Assembly: GCF_018613805.1 (NCBI RefSeq)
Contig: NZ_JAGGPL010000013.1
Coordinates: 246,542-310,541, forward strand
DNA length: 64,000 nucleotides
Reading direction: 5' to 3'
Source of the DNA: Arthrobacter sp. ISL-48
GTDB taxonomy: Bacteria; Actinomycetota; Actinomycetes; Actinomycetales; Micrococcaceae
How positions within the stretch are numbered: position 1 is the first letter of the stretch; every line of letters begins with the position of its first letter. This document shows, one piece after another, positions 39,098 to 47,856 of this stretch. The notes beneath the pieces were generated by a model that had not been told where the DNA came from, searched no databases, and saw only the letters and a program-made list of their open reading frames with translations. The translations under genes were made by a program, and so were the position numbers.

Positions 39098-39859
39098 ATG
39101 CCGGAGCAAGAGTCGACGTCTGTCAGTCCGCGGTGGTCGAAAAAACGCAGAGTTGCTTTGGCAGTAGTCGCGTTTGTCGGAATAGTGACCGCATTCTTCG
39201 TGCTTCAAGGTCTCGGCCCCAATGATGACCCCGACAGTGCTGCTCCCCGGGAGCCGACGGTCACACAGGGTCCTGTGTCCCCTGCCCCAGGCTCAGTACC
39301 CACGCCAGATGTGACGAAAGCTACGAGGAGTACCTGCCTTCTCCTCCCAGAAGGGGATCAGTCAGTTCCTGCCGTTGGTCCTGACGCAGAGTGGGCAATG
39401 GACCGGAAAGTGGCTGTGCCGTTTGCTCCGACGACGTTCGGGCCGGCCGACAGAACCGATGTAATTTCCAAATGCTTCTCCCATAGCCCGTCCGGTGCTC
39501 TGATCGCTGCTGCCCACATGCTGTCGGTCGCATGGCAGGACGGAACGGCGGCAATGGTCAATAGCTATGCCGAGGAGTCGCCTGAAAAGAGTTCGGTGTT
39601 GGAGGTTTTGCGCAGCAAAGCGAAGTCCCCACCGGCAGCGGTTCCACAGATAACGGGGTACCGGATCGTGATGGACCACCAGGACAGAGCACGAATCCAG
39701 ATGGTCGTCGCTATGCAGGATTCGCTTGTCCGGGGATTGGTAATTCTGGAATGGACCGGCAATGACTGGGCGGTCGACCCCTCAACCGTTGTGACCGATA
39801 TGGGGGAAGAAATTCCAGACCTCACCGGCTACACAGCGTGGGGAAGCCCTGCCATCTAG
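39098..39859 (+). CDS. Single-pass membrane protein of unknown function, possibly DUF8175/conjugation-related
   Basis: A 253-residue protein: a short basic N-terminus, one membrane helix (RRVALAVVAFVGIVTAFFVL), a Pro-rich linker with TVTQGPVSPAPG, then an extracellular domain of about 170 residues (EWAMDRKVAVPFAPTTFGP; GALIAAAHMLSVAW). That domain resembles exported accessory proteins of actinobacterial integrative elements. This resemblance is from memory and weak. ATG 39098 follows GGGGG by 6 bases. The surrounding 38.9-40.7 kb looks AT-richer than the rest of the window. No relaxase, FtsK-like or integrase gene is present. Confidence 0.6.
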   Translation: MPEQESTSVSPRWSKKRRVALAVVAFVGIVTAFFVLQGLGPNDDPDSAAPREPTVTQGPVSPAPGSVPTPDVTKATRSTCLLLPEGDQSVPAVGPDAEWAMDRKVAVPFAPTTFGPADRTDVISKCFSHSPSGALIAAAHMLSVAWQDGTAAMVNSYAEESPEKSSVLEVLRSKAKSPPAAVPQITGYRIVMDHQDRARIQMVVAMQDSLVRGLVILEWTGNDWAVDPSTVVTDMGEEIPDLTGYTAWGSPAI

Positions 39860-40048
39860 AGTGAGCGGAAGAGTCTCGACGCCGTCATCAAGGCATGGAG
39901 CCACGGTTTGAAGTCTGTTGTCGTCTGCTCGTACGGCCGTCCGGTATGGAACCGCCTCACCGAGGAGGCGATGGAGATCGATTACATGACATATATAACG
40001 CCGGACCTTTTTACAGCAGCCCTCAATCGGTTCATTTCGACGGAGTAG
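39860..40048 (+). pseudogene. Headless gene remnant
   Basis: Directly after, and in frame with, the previous stop codon, an open stretch of about 62 codons reads like protein (LDAVIKAWSHGLKSVVVCSY; RPVWNRLTEEAMEIDY; TPDLFTAALNRFIST) and ends in TAG. There is no credible start codon or ribosome site. It is not recognised as a named family. I interpret it as the C-terminal end of a lost gene. Confidence 0.4.
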
Positions 40049-40118
40049 CTGGTGCCTTGCCAGCCTGCATCAGATGCAATTCATCAAAAGAATACTGGTG
40101 GCGCAGCCGCAGGGAACT

Positions 40119-40604
40119 TCAGAGGGTGACGAAAGAAATCGAGTCTTTGCCGTTCGTCCAGGTCAAGGTGTTGCTGCTGTATCCCAGCCCCACATCGCCC
40201 TCAAGGAATGCAAGGACCCAGTCCCGTCTTTCCCCTTTGCCCTCTTCGCACCCTGAAGCGCCAAGGGCCCGCTGCCCCGTCAAGCGCATGGTGTTGCCTT
40301 TAATAGTTACCACGGCATCAAGCGGACCGCAGGGCATCACAACCGTCAGGTATGTACCCCCATCGCGTTTGGACAGTTGTGCCGTTACCTCCCCGGCAGT
40401 TAGCCAGGAGATTGGTTTGTCGTCATCGGACCCGGCGGTGCTGGCGTATTTGCCGCAAGGGGCCTCAGACACAAATTGGGCGCATTCACTCGATGACGTC
40501 GGTGATGTCTGCCTTAGGTTCGGGGCCCCCGTGCTAGGACCGCACGAGGCAATCATCATTCCTGCAAATAGAACAGCAGGAACGCTGGCAAAAAACTTCT
40601 TCAT
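40119..40604 (-). CDS. Small lipoprotein with META/HslJ-like C-terminal segment
   Basis: A 161-residue predicted lipoprotein: the signal peptide ends in MMIASC (Cys21), followed by a Ser/Thr-rich stretch and a compact beta domain. Its final part (MRLTGQRALGASGCEEGKGE; LGYSSNTLTWTNGKDSISF) resembles the end of META/HslJ domains. Function unknown. ATG 40604 lies 8 bases after AGG within a purine-rich tract. It belongs to the AT-richer patch with the membrane protein at 39098. Confidence 0.68.
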   Translation of the reverse strand: MKKFFASVPAVLFAGMMIASCGPSTGAPNLRQTSPTSSSECAQFVSEAPCGKYASTAGSDDDKPISWLTAGEVTAQLSKRDGGTYLTVVMPCGPLDAVVTIKGNTMRLTGQRALGASGCEEGKGERRDWVLAFLEGDVGLGYSSNTLTWTNGKDSISFVTL

Positions 40605-40763
40605 AGCCCTCACCTACGCCGAGAGATTTCTCGAAGCGTATACCCCACATGTGCTTTTGTCAGACGAAGGATGGCCGTGCGCGCAGGCGCTTAAGGGGCT
40701 CTGAATGGAGGATCCCGGCAAAGAGGAGGTCAGCGGCACCAGGCCGCCGGTGCAAGGGGAGCG

Positions 40764-41222
40764 TCAGTGACCTTCGAGGTAGGCCTGCAGGGTATCGAGC
40801 AGCCCCTCGGTGCCCTCCTTGCGCCCATCCACCTGGTCCTCCTCGGTGAAGTAGGCGCCCTGTTCTGTCAGGGTGAGCAACGTTCCCTCGCCGTCCGCTT
40901 CGAATTCCACGGTGCTCAGCGAGACGGACGCGCGTTCGCCGTTCAGCAGCATTTCGTAGGTGTAGACGATCCGCTGGTCCTGGACGATGTCATGGTAGAT
41001 CGCGTTCATGGTGGAAACGAACCCGCCTTCGGGTCCCCCGACGTCCGTTTCCCGCCCGCCCACGCGGAAGTCCAGGCTGGACTCCCCCTGGGTCCATTCC
41101 GGCGGACCGCCGAACCACTTCTTTTTGCTCTCGTAATCGGAAAAGGCTTGAAATACGCGCGACGGCGGGACGCTGAGTTTGCGCTCCAGAGTAAAGCTGG
41201 CGTGGGTAATGGGAGTGCTCAT
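40764..41222 (-). CDS. SRPBCC (AHSA1/START-like) protein
   Basis: A 152-residue ligand-binding-fold protein of the AHSA1 type (SFTLERKLSVPPSRVFQAFS; KWFGGPPEWTQGESSLDFRV; LLTLTEQGAYF). Such proteins are commonly encoded with an ArsR-type regulator, as here: its ATG overlaps the stop of the upstream regulator gene by 4 bases. The ligand and cellular role are unknown; the conserved pair is widespread in actinobacteria and often annotated as a toxin- or stress-related couple without firm evidence. Confidence 0.87.
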   Translation of the reverse strand: MSTPITHASFTLERKLSVPPSRVFQAFSDYESKKKWFGGPPEWTQGESSLDFRVGGRETDVGGPEGGFVSTMNAIYHDIVQDQRIVYTYEMLLNGERASVSLSTVEFEADGEGTLLTLTEQGAYFTEEDQVDGRKEGTEGLLDTLQAYLEGH

Positions 41223-41608
41223 GGTGTGCTCCTGGGTGGGATGGTGGGTGGCCGTTCATGGGATTCCGGCTTTGGCTCAGGTTGCGTGGCAAGGAACGCC
41301 TCCAGGCGGTCCAGGCGCCGCTCCCCTACTGACCGGCGGGCGCCGAGCCAGCTTTCCGCGAGCCGTACAGTTGCCGGGACGACACTGCATGTTCGCACCC
41401 GGCCGATTTTTTCGCTGCTCACCAGGCCGCTGGTTTCCAGGACCTGGAGGTGCTGCACAATCGCCGGCAGGCTCATCGGGAACGGTTTCGCGAGCTCCGA
41501 CACGGAGGCCGGCCCCTCGCACAACCGGGCAACGATCGCCCTCCGAGTACGGTCAGCGAGCGCCTGGAACACAAGATCCAGGTCGACCTCAGAACGATTG
41601 TTAAGCAC
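41219..41608 (-). CDS. ArsR-family winged-helix regulator
   Basis: A 129-residue metal-free-type ArsR regulator: LVFQALADRTRRAIVARL, a helix-turn-helix at ASVSELAKPFPMSLPAIVQHL and a wing region (LVSSEKIGRVRTCSV), with a Pro-rich C-terminus. No cysteine pair for metal sensing is seen. It is the first gene of a two-gene operon with the SRPBCC protein. An inverted-looking AAGTATTCGCCTAAGG region upstream may hold its operator, but I could not define one. Confidence 0.88.
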   Translation of the reverse strand: MLNNRSEVDLDLVFQALADRTRRAIVARLCEGPASVSELAKPFPMSLPAIVQHLQVLETSGLVSSEKIGRVRTCSVVPATVRLAESWLGARRSVGERRLDRLEAFLATQPEPKPESHERPPTIPPRSTP

Positions 41609-41688
41609 ATACTTAAGTATTCGCCTAAGGCTCGAAAAGTCAACCGTTGCGACTTATCTGTCAGGCGCAAAAGCCCTGTGCGCACAAA

Positions 41689-41725
41689 AGCGCCCGGCGC
41701 CGGAATGTATCCGACGCCGGGCGCT
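41689..41725 (-). terminator. Terminator after dps
   Basis: AGCGCCCGGCG / CGCCGGGCGCT with an inner CCGGA/TCCG pairing; on the minus strand the stem is followed by TTTTG. It lies about 50 bases beyond the dps stop. Confidence 0.85.
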
Positions 41726-41775
41726 CTGGTGCTGCAGGCTGTGTCAGTGCGGGTTGTATATGCTCCGTTGCGTCG

Positions 41776-42255
41776 CTACTCCGCGTCGGGAGTAGTCACG
41801 CTGGCGGACGCCTTCAGGGTCTCAGCATTGACCATCCAGGCGTATTGTTCCAGCCTGGCAATGAATTCGTGCAAGAGGTCCGCCGTAGTGGGATCCTCTT
41901 CATCCACCTCGTCATGGACCTTCCGCATGGTCCCCACGGCAGCCTCCAAGGCCGCAACGATCCGCTCGATGGCATCCCTGGTGTTGATCAGGCCTTCGGG
42001 GAACTGGGCCAGGCTCGTCGATTCAGCCACCGTCGAACTGCGCCCGTCCGGCAGTGCGTGCAGGGCGCGCATGCGCTCTGCCAGGTCATCCGCGAACTGG
42101 CGGGCGGCTTCGACGATTTCATCCAGCTGGAGGTGGAGGTCACGGAAGTTGGTCCCCACAATGTTCCAGTGGGCCTGCTTGCCCTGGATGTGCAGCTCGA
42201 TCAGGTCTGCAAGCACGGCCTGCATGTTGTTGGTCAGGGTCGGTGAAGCTTTCAT
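41776..42255 (-). CDS. dps: Dps-family ferritin-like DNA-protection protein
   Basis: A 159-residue protein forming 12-mers that oxidise and store iron and shield DNA. Ferroxidase ligands are visible in the intersubunit motif (HIQGKQAHWNIVG; LQLDEIVEAARQFADDLAER). Its length is typical. The start is ATG 42255 behind GAGGAGG; an in-frame upstream codon adds 24 unrelated residues. It is divergent from the agmatine operon. Iron or oxidative-stress control is likely by family, but no clear IdeR box was seen in its leader. Confidence 0.93.
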   Translation of the reverse strand: MKASPTLTNNMQAVLADLIELHIQGKQAHWNIVGTNFRDLHLQLDEIVEAARQFADDLAERMRALHALPDGRSSTVAESTSLAQFPEGLINTRDAIERIVAALEAAVGTMRKVHDEVDEEDPTTADLLHEFIARLEQYAWMVNAETLKASASVTTPDAE

Positions 42256-42381
42256 GAAATCCTCCTCGATTGGTCCAGTGGACCCGACGCTATCAGTACG
42301 CGGCGCGCGTTCGGGAGGGCAATGCAAAATTTCTCAGTGAGCTTACTAATTTGACGCAATCGACCCCGAAAACGAACTCAA

Positions 42382-42445
42382 TTCATTTAGGCCCTTGCGG
42401 TAACGGTCCCCACCCTCCATACTAAATGAACGTCATTCATTTAGT
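42382..42445 (+). promoter_or_regulatory. Promoter and palindromic operator of the agmatine operon
   Basis: A perfect inverted repeat ACTAAATGAA-CGTCA-TTCATTTAGT (42421-42445) overlaps a plausible -10 (CATACT, 42418-42423) spaced 17 bases from TTGCGG (42395-42400). An additional half-site TTCATTTAG lies at 42382-42390, ahead of the -35. The form suits a TetR- or GntR-type repressor. No matching regulator gene is adjacent. Confidence 0.7.
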
Positions 42446-42471
42446 GACGGTCGTCTCACTGGAGTAGCCAC

Positions 42472-43548
42472 ATGATAGAAATTTCCTGCCTCGACTCACC
42501 TCCCTCCCTTGCGCGGACAATGCCGTCCGCCCGCCCTGCCCTCCGGGTGGGAGTGGTGCAGCACCAATGGCACGCAGACAACGCAGCTTTACTGGCCGAA
42601 CTCGACGAGGGCATCGAACGTGCCGCACGGCTCGGCGCCAGCGTGGTGTTCCTTCCGGAGCTCACGCTCTCGCGCTATCCCGCAGACACGCTTCCGGCCA
42701 ACGACACCGCCAGCCCGGGAACTGTGCGGCCCCGGCCGTCGGATGCCGCTGAGGATCTGCTGTCAGGACCCACGTTCACGTTCGCGGCCGACTCGGCGCG
42801 GCGCCACGGGGTTTCCGTCCACGCCTCGCTCTACCAGCGCGCCGAAAACCCGGACGGTACCGATGACGGACTGGGCCTCAACACTGCCATCCTGGTCTCC
42901 CCCGAAGGTGAGCTCCTGGCACGCACCCATAAGCTGCACATTCCCGTCACTGCCGGCTACTACGAAGACAAGTTCTTCCGCCAGGGCCCCGCTGCCGCTG
43001 ACGCTTATGAGGTCCACGCGCCGGCCGAGCTCGCCGGTGCGCGACTGGGCATGCCCACCTGCTGGGATGAATGGTTCCCCGAGGTGGCAAGGCTGTACTC
43101 GCTCGGCGGTGCCGAGATCCTTGTCTACCCCACGGCCATCGGCTCCGAGCCCGACCACCCGGACCTGGACACCCAGCCGCTGTGGCAGCAGGTGATCGTG
43201 GGCAACGGCATCGCCAACGGCCTGTTCATGGTGGCGCCCAACCGCTGGGGAAATGAAGGAACGCTCAACTTCTACGGCTCCTCCTTCATTTCCGATCCGT
43301 ACGGCCGGATCCTTGTCCAGGCGCCGCGCGACCAGTCCGCCGTGCTGGTGGCGGACCTCGACCTTGACCAGAGGCGGGACTGGCTGACACTCTTCCCCTT
43401 CCTGGCAACCCGCCGTCCCGACACGTACGGGCGACTCACCGAGCCTGTCCGCCCCGGTCAACCGTTAGGGGGCGAGCTGTTCTTCGGCGAACCTGCGCGA
43501 ACGGCGTCCGCCCCATCCACACACGGAGTCCAGGAGGTGTGCTCATGA
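42472..43548 (+). CDS. aguB: N-carbamoylputrescine amidase
   Basis: Nitrilase-superfamily enzyme hydrolysing N-carbamoylputrescine to putrescine, CO2 and ammonia. The 358-residue protein shows the Glu-Lys-Cys triad (VFLPELTLS; THKLHIP; GMPTCWDEWFPE) and the plant/bacterial AguB signature region (AGYYEDKFFRQG; WGNEGTLNFYGSSFISDPYG). ATG 42472 follows GGAG by 7 bases. The next gene, agmatine deiminase, overlaps its stop by 4 bases, which fixes the pathway assignment. Confidence 0.93.
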   Translation: MIEISCLDSPPSLARTMPSARPALRVGVVQHQWHADNAALLAELDEGIERAARLGASVVFLPELTLSRYPADTLPANDTASPGTVRPRPSDAAEDLLSGPTFTFAADSARRHGVSVHASLYQRAENPDGTDDGLGLNTAILVSPEGELLARTHKLHIPVTAGYYEDKFFRQGPAAADAYEVHAPAELAGARLGMPTCWDEWFPEVARLYSLGGAEILVYPTAIGSEPDHPDLDTQPLWQQVIVGNGIANGLFMVAPNRWGNEGTLNFYGSSFISDPYGRILVQAPRDQSAVLVADLDLDQRRDWLTLFPFLATRRPDTYGRLTEPVRPGQPLGGELFFGEPARTASAPSTHGVQEVCS

Positions 43549-44570
43549 CGGGCTGGCGGATGCCGGCGGAGACCGCTCCGCAGGAGCGGCTCTGGATGGC
43601 CTTCCCCACCGGCGGGTACACCTTGGGCGACACCGGGGAAACCGCCCACGCAGCACGGTCCACCTGGGCAGCGGTGGCCAACGCCGCCGTCGAATTTGAA
43701 CCGGTAACCATGGTGGTTGACCCCAACGACATCGATATGGCCTCCCGGTACCTCCACCCGGACGTCGAGGTACTCGCCGCTCCGCTCAACGATGCGTGGA
43801 TGCGGGACATCGGGCCCACGTTTGTGGTCGACGGGAAGGGACACAGGGGCGCCGTCGACTGGGTCTTCAACGGCTGGGGCGCGCAGGACTGGGCCCGCTG
43901 GGACAAGGACGCCCTGATCGCCGCCGAGCTCTCCGCACGATCGAGCTCCCGCCACATCGTCTCCGCCCTGGTGAACGAGGGCGGAGGGATCCAGGTCGAC
44001 GGCGAGGGAACTGTCCTGGTTACCGAGACCGTCCAGCTCGATCCGGGACGCAACCCCGGACTCGGCCGCACGGATGTCGAGGCCGAGCTGGCACGGACAA
44101 TCGGCGCCACACACGTGATCTGGCTCCCCCGTGGCCTGACGCGGGACTCGGAGCGGTTCGGCACCCGCGGCCACGTTGACATCGTGGCAGCCATCCCTTC
44201 GCCGGGAACACTGCTGGTCCATTCGCAGGAAAACCCTGCCCACCCGGATTTCCAGGTCTGCCGCGACATCATCAGCTATTTGCGCACCACCCGGGACGCG
44301 GCCGGCCGCGAGTGGACCATCATCGAAGTTCCCGCCCCTGAAACGCTCACGGACGATGAAGGGTTCGTGGACTACAGCTATATCAACCACGTGGTGGTCA
44401 ACGGAGGGGTCATAGCCTGCAGCTTCGCGGACCCCAACGATGACAAAGCCCTCCAGATCCTGGCGGACGCCTACCCTGGCCGCCGCGTTGTCAGCATTGA
44501 CGCACGGGAACTCTTCGCCCGCGGCGGCGGAATCCACTGCATCACCCAACAGCAGCCTGCTGCCTCCTAG
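43545..44570 (+). CDS. aguA: Agmatine deiminase
   Basis: Converts agmatine to N-carbamoylputrescine and ammonia. The 341-residue protein of the peptidylarginine-deiminase fold shows the substrate loop NDAWMRDIGPTFV, the EGGGIQVDGEG segment, the GHVDIVAAI histidine and the C-terminal nucleophile in GGGIHCITQQQP. The ATG at 43545 lies 7 bases after GGAGG and overlaps the aguB stop. With aguB and the downstream permease it makes a compact agmatine-to-putrescine catabolic operon. Confidence 0.95.
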   Translation: MTGWRMPAETAPQERLWMAFPTGGYTLGDTGETAHAARSTWAAVANAAVEFEPVTMVVDPNDIDMASRYLHPDVEVLAAPLNDAWMRDIGPTFVVDGKGHRGAVDWVFNGWGAQDWARWDKDALIAAELSARSSSRHIVSALVNEGGGIQVDGEGTVLVTETVQLDPGRNPGLGRTDVEAELARTIGATHVIWLPRGLTRDSERFGTRGHVDIVAAIPSPGTLLVHSQENPAHPDFQVCRDIISYLRTTRDAAGREWTIIEVPAPETLTDDEGFVDYSYINHVVVNGGVIACSFADPNDDKALQILADAYPGRRVVSIDARELFARGGGIHCITQQQPAAS

Positions 44571-44581
44571 AAAGTACGGAC

Positions 44582-46111
44582 ATGACGCAAACCATCCGTA
44601 ACGCCCCCAGCACCGCGCACGGCATCACCGCCAAAGGCCTGAAAGGCGGGCAACTAGGCCTCCTCGCCGTCGTTGTCCTTGGCATCTCCACCATTGCCCC
44701 GGCCTACACCCTCACCAGCGCCCTGGGCCCCACAGTCAACGAGGCCGGCCTGCAGCTGCCCGTCATCTTCCTCATCGGTTTCATCCCCATGATCCTGGTG
44801 TCCCTCGCCTACCGGGAACTCAACGCCGATTCCCCGGACAGCGGCACCACCTTCACCTGGGTCACCAAGGCCTTCGGCCCGTGGGTGGGCTGGATGGGCG
44901 GCTGGGGGCTCCTCGCTGCCAACATCATCGTCCTGTCCAACCTGGCCGGGGTGGCCGTGGACTTCTTCTACCTCTTCCTCTCCCAGCTGACAGGCTCACC
45001 TGAACTGGCCGACCTCGCCGCCAACAAGCCACTGAACGTACTGACATGCTTCGTCTTCGTGGCACTGGCAGTGTGGGTCAGTTACCGCGGCCTGCACACC
45101 ACAAAGCTGGTCCAGTACGGCCTGGTGGGATTCCAGCTGCTGGTCCTGGGACTGTTCGTTGGCATGGCCTTCGCCAACTGGTCCACGTCGGAGACGGCCA
45201 TCCCGTTCAGCTGGGAATGGTTCGACGTCACCAAAATCGAGACGTTCGGCCAGATCGCCGCCGGCATCTCGCTGTCCATCTTTGTGTACTGGGGCTGGGA
45301 CGTCTGCCTCACGGTGAATGAGGAAACCGCCAACGGTAAAAAGACCGCGGGCCTCGCCGGAACCCTGACGGCCATCATCGTTCTCGGTATCTACCTCCTG
45401 GTGAGCATCGCTACCATGATGTTCGCCGGCGTCGGGGATACCGGCAACGGGCTGAACAACGCGGAGAACCACGAGAACATCTTCACGGCCCTGGCCTCCC
45501 CGATCATGGGCCCGTTTGCCATCTTGATGTCCCTCGCCGTCCTTTCGAGTTCCGCCGCCTCCCTGCAGTCCACGTTCATGTCGCCGTCGCGGAGTCTCCT
45601 GGCCATGTCCCACTACGGCGCCCTGCCGGAACCGTTCAGCCGTATGAGCAAGCGCTTTTCGACGCCGGGCTTCGCCACCGTTGCCGCCGGTATCCTGTCC
45701 GCGGGGTTCTACGCCGTCATGCACGTCATCAGCGAGAACGTCCTCAATGACACCATCCTGGCGCTGGGCCTGATGATCTGCTTCTACTACGGGCTCACCG
45801 CCATCGCCTGCGCCTGGTACTTCAGGAACAGCGTCTTCAGCAGCGTCCGCAACTTCGTGCTGCGGCTCCTGTGCCCGGTGATTGGCGGGGTGGGACTGTT
45901 CGTGGTCTTCCTGCAGACGGCCATGGACAGCTGGGCCCCGGAGTTCGGCAGCGGCTCGGAGGTCTTCGGCGTCGGCCTGGTCTTTGTCCTGGGCATCGGA
46001 ATCCTGGCCCTCGGAGCTGTCTTCATGGCGGTCATGGCAAGGGTCAGCCCGGGGTTCTTCCGTGGCGAAACCATCCGCCGGGACACTCCCGCGCTGGTGG
46101 TTCCCGAGTAG
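44582..46111 (+). CDS. APC-family amino acid/polyamine permease
   Basis: A 509-residue membrane transporter with about 12 helices. The first helix carries the APC glycine motif (GISTIAPAYTLTSALGPTV) and helix 6 the consensus-like FVYWGWDVCLTVNEE. It follows aguA by 11 bases and ends before a strong terminator, so it is the last gene of the agmatine operon. Inference: uptake of agmatine or a related amine, or exchange with putrescine. Confidence 0.9.
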   Translation: MTQTIRNAPSTAHGITAKGLKGGQLGLLAVVVLGISTIAPAYTLTSALGPTVNEAGLQLPVIFLIGFIPMILVSLAYRELNADSPDSGTTFTWVTKAFGPWVGWMGGWGLLAANIIVLSNLAGVAVDFFYLFLSQLTGSPELADLAANKPLNVLTCFVFVALAVWVSYRGLHTTKLVQYGLVGFQLLVLGLFVGMAFANWSTSETAIPFSWEWFDVTKIETFGQIAAGISLSIFVYWGWDVCLTVNEETANGKKTAGLAGTLTAIIVLGIYLLVSIATMMFAGVGDTGNGLNNAENHENIFTALASPIMGPFAILMSLAVLSSSAASLQSTFMSPSRSLLAMSHYGALPEPFSRMSKRFSTPGFATVAAGILSAGFYAVMHVISENVLNDTILALGLMICFYYGLTAIACAWYFRNSVFSSVRNFVLRLLCPVIGGVGLFVVFLQTAMDSWAPEFGSGSEVFGVGLVFVLGIGILALGAVFMAVMARVSPGFFRGETIRRDTPALVVPE

Positions 46112-46129
46112 CTCCTCCTGGTACCAGCA

Positions 46130-46177
46130 GAAAACGGTGCCCTGCCCGGATGATCTCCGGAGCAGGGCACCGTTTTC
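46130..46177. terminator. Terminator of the agmatine operon
   Basis: GAAAACGGTGCCCTGC / GCAGGGCACCGTTTTC perfect 16-base outer stem with an inner CCGGA/TCCGG pair. It lies 19 bases beyond the permease stop, followed by TTTTC, and serves the convergent gene at 46226 as well. Confidence 0.93.
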
Positions 46178-46225
46178 TTGGTTTCCTGTGCTTATCTCAA
46201 GACCGGTGCCTCACCTAACAGGCGA

Positions 46226-46774
46226 TCACCAGAAGTGCGCTACGTCCACGACCACCCGGGATCCGGATCCCGGTCCATCCAGGGTGAAGACCCTGAACGG
46301 GAGCCGGGCACGGACGCCCAGTCCGATGCTTGTATAGCCTTCAAAACTGCCTGCGTAAGCTACCTGACGGAAGGTCTGGTATCCCGAAACGTCGGACAGT
46401 TCGGCCTTGGCCGCCGGGCTGTACGTGACGTTTCCGTTGCTGTCGTAGGACGGTGCGTTCACAGTGACCTGGAGGAACGCGCTGCCCAGCAGCGGGATTT
46501 CAAAACCTGAACCGTCCTGGACCACCACGGGAACGTACTGGACCGTGTAGCCGGCGGCAGGGCCGTTGAGATCAACCACCATCCGGTCGAAGCAGTAGTG
46601 CTGCCCCGTCCGGACGTTGGTCACCGAAGCGGTACTCATGGCCGGGTTTGATTCGGCCAGCGACCCCCATACGAGTCCGCAATAGGATGTGGCTGCCGAG
46701 GCGGGCCCCGGAGCCAGGAAACCTAATCCGACAGCCATCAAGATAACTGCCAGCCACGTATGAATCTTTTTCAT
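46226..46774 (-). CDS. Secreted AMIN-like-domain protein
   Basis: A 182-residue exported protein. A cleavable signal peptide (WLAVILMAVGLGFL, ending ASAA) is followed by a beta-rich domain of the actinobacterial AMIN-like type (YCFDRMVVDLNGPAAGYTVQ; SYDSNGNVTYSPAAK; RLPFRVFTLDGPGSGSRVVV). Two cysteines in the mature protein may pair. The family is thought to bind the cell wall, but its role is not established. The gene is isolated, ending against the agmatine operon terminator. Confidence 0.78.
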   Translation of the reverse strand: MKKIHTWLAVILMAVGLGFLAPGPASAATSYCGLVWGSLAESNPAMSTASVTNVRTGQHYCFDRMVVDLNGPAAGYTVQYVPVVVQDGSGFEIPLLGSAFLQVTVNAPSYDSNGNVTYSPAAKAELSDVSGYQTFRQVAYAGSFEGYTSIGLGVRARLPFRVFTLDGPGSGSRVVVDVAHFW

Positions 46775-46992
46775 TGTGGGCCACCCTTCGAGTGATTAGG
46801 TAGCTCAAGCGTAGGAGCCTTGCACGTCCTTAAGTAGGGTCGTGGCCGCTTCGGCACGGAACCGTTAGGGAGTCCTTCGTCCGGTCACGCGGGCGTAATT
46901 CTGGAGGGGCTGAGGGGCGGAAAGTGACCCTATGTTCACCGTTTCTGGACGCTACCGTTATGCGTCATAACGACGCCGGATCGAGCCATAGG

Positions 46993-47025
46993 AAGCGCCG
47001 GCCATCCAGGGGGTGGCCGGCGCTT
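46993..47025. terminator. Terminator after the DUF4193 gene
   Basis: AAGCGCCGGCCA / TGGCCGGCGCTT, a perfect 12-base stem with a 9-base loop, 22 bases beyond the DUF4193 stop on the minus strand. Confidence 0.8.
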
Positions 47026-47046
47026 CACGATGTATGTGACGGCTGT

Positions 47047-47349
47047 TTAGCCTTCGCATTCGCGGCAGTACTTCATGCCGTTCTTTTCACGGGCCACCTG
47101 GGACCGGTGGCGGACCAGGAAGCAGGACGAACAGGTAAATTCATCGGACTGCTCGGGAACAACAATGACCGTCAGTTCTTCGTTTGAGAGATCAGCGCCG
47201 GGCAGGTCGATGCCTTCGGCAGTATCGTTCTCGTCGACGTCGATAACTGCGGTCTGGGCATTACCGGCACGGGACGCCTGAAGAGCCTCCAGGGATTCCG
47301 CGGGAGAATCTTCTTCTGTCTTACGTGGAGCGTCGTAATCGGTAGCCAT
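47047..47349 (-). CDS. DUF4193 zinc-ribbon-like protein
   Basis: A 100-residue acidic protein conserved in actinobacteria. The N-terminus is MATDYDAPRKTEED and the C-terminus a four-cysteine zinc-ribbon-like module (FTCSSCFLVRHRSQVAREK; KYCRECEG). Function unknown; similar dksA/RbpA-like small proteins bind RNA polymerase, but this is only an analogy. The start is ATG 47349 rather than an in-frame codon four residues earlier. Confidence 0.9.
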   Translation of the reverse strand: MATDYDAPRKTEEDSPAESLEALQASRAGNAQTAVIDVDENDTAEGIDLPGADLSNEELTVIVVPEQSDEFTCSSCFLVRHRSQVAREKNGMKYCRECEG

Positions 47350-47361
47350 AGCGTGGTTCAC

Positions 47362-47856
47362 TTTCGTTGCTGCGCTGCGCCATTTCAGGCACCTCAGTGA
47401 AGCAGTTTAGGTCATTAAGCCGTTACTTGGAGAAAAGTGTGCGCAACCAGACATTACGGGTCGATCCATGCTGGATTTGCTGGCGGGATTTCCCGTTCCT
47501 GCGGCGTTCGTGAGCCTTTGCTGGCGGCCTAAGCCGTTCCCTGGGTGCCCTGTCGCGGTGCCAGGCCTTCTGCACCATGTGCGGAGCGGGCATGGTCGCC
47601 ACCGACAGCAACACCACTCAGGGCCGGCAGCCAGCCCCAGCGTGTGGAGTCCGCCATGGCGGCGGCTGCCTGGTCAACGGAATCGCAAAGAAACACGTCG
47701 GCTATCCACGAAAAGAGGCGGGCCATCAAAGGAGAAGTCATCCCCTGAAAGTAGGGCGTGAATGTTGTGGGCGCGTTTCGGAACCGTCTCGCGGGAATTA
47801 AGTTTGGGTCCTAGGCTGGAATTGCCAGTATCCGACCTCGCCCCCCGGGAGACACC
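47362..47856. other. Stretch without a confident gene
   Basis: Between the DUF4193 and 47857 genes I see no supported gene. A minus-strand frame at 47529-47741 (FSWIADVFLCDSVDQAAAAM) looks partly protein-like but has no ribosome site or family. The final 60 bases before 47857 hold the promoter region of that gene. No repeat or RNA was recognised. Confidence 0.5.

Noticed and set aside
47529..47741. Small minus-strand open frame before the 47857 gene
   Set aside because: Part of it looks protein-like, but there is no ribosome site, family resemblance or operon context.
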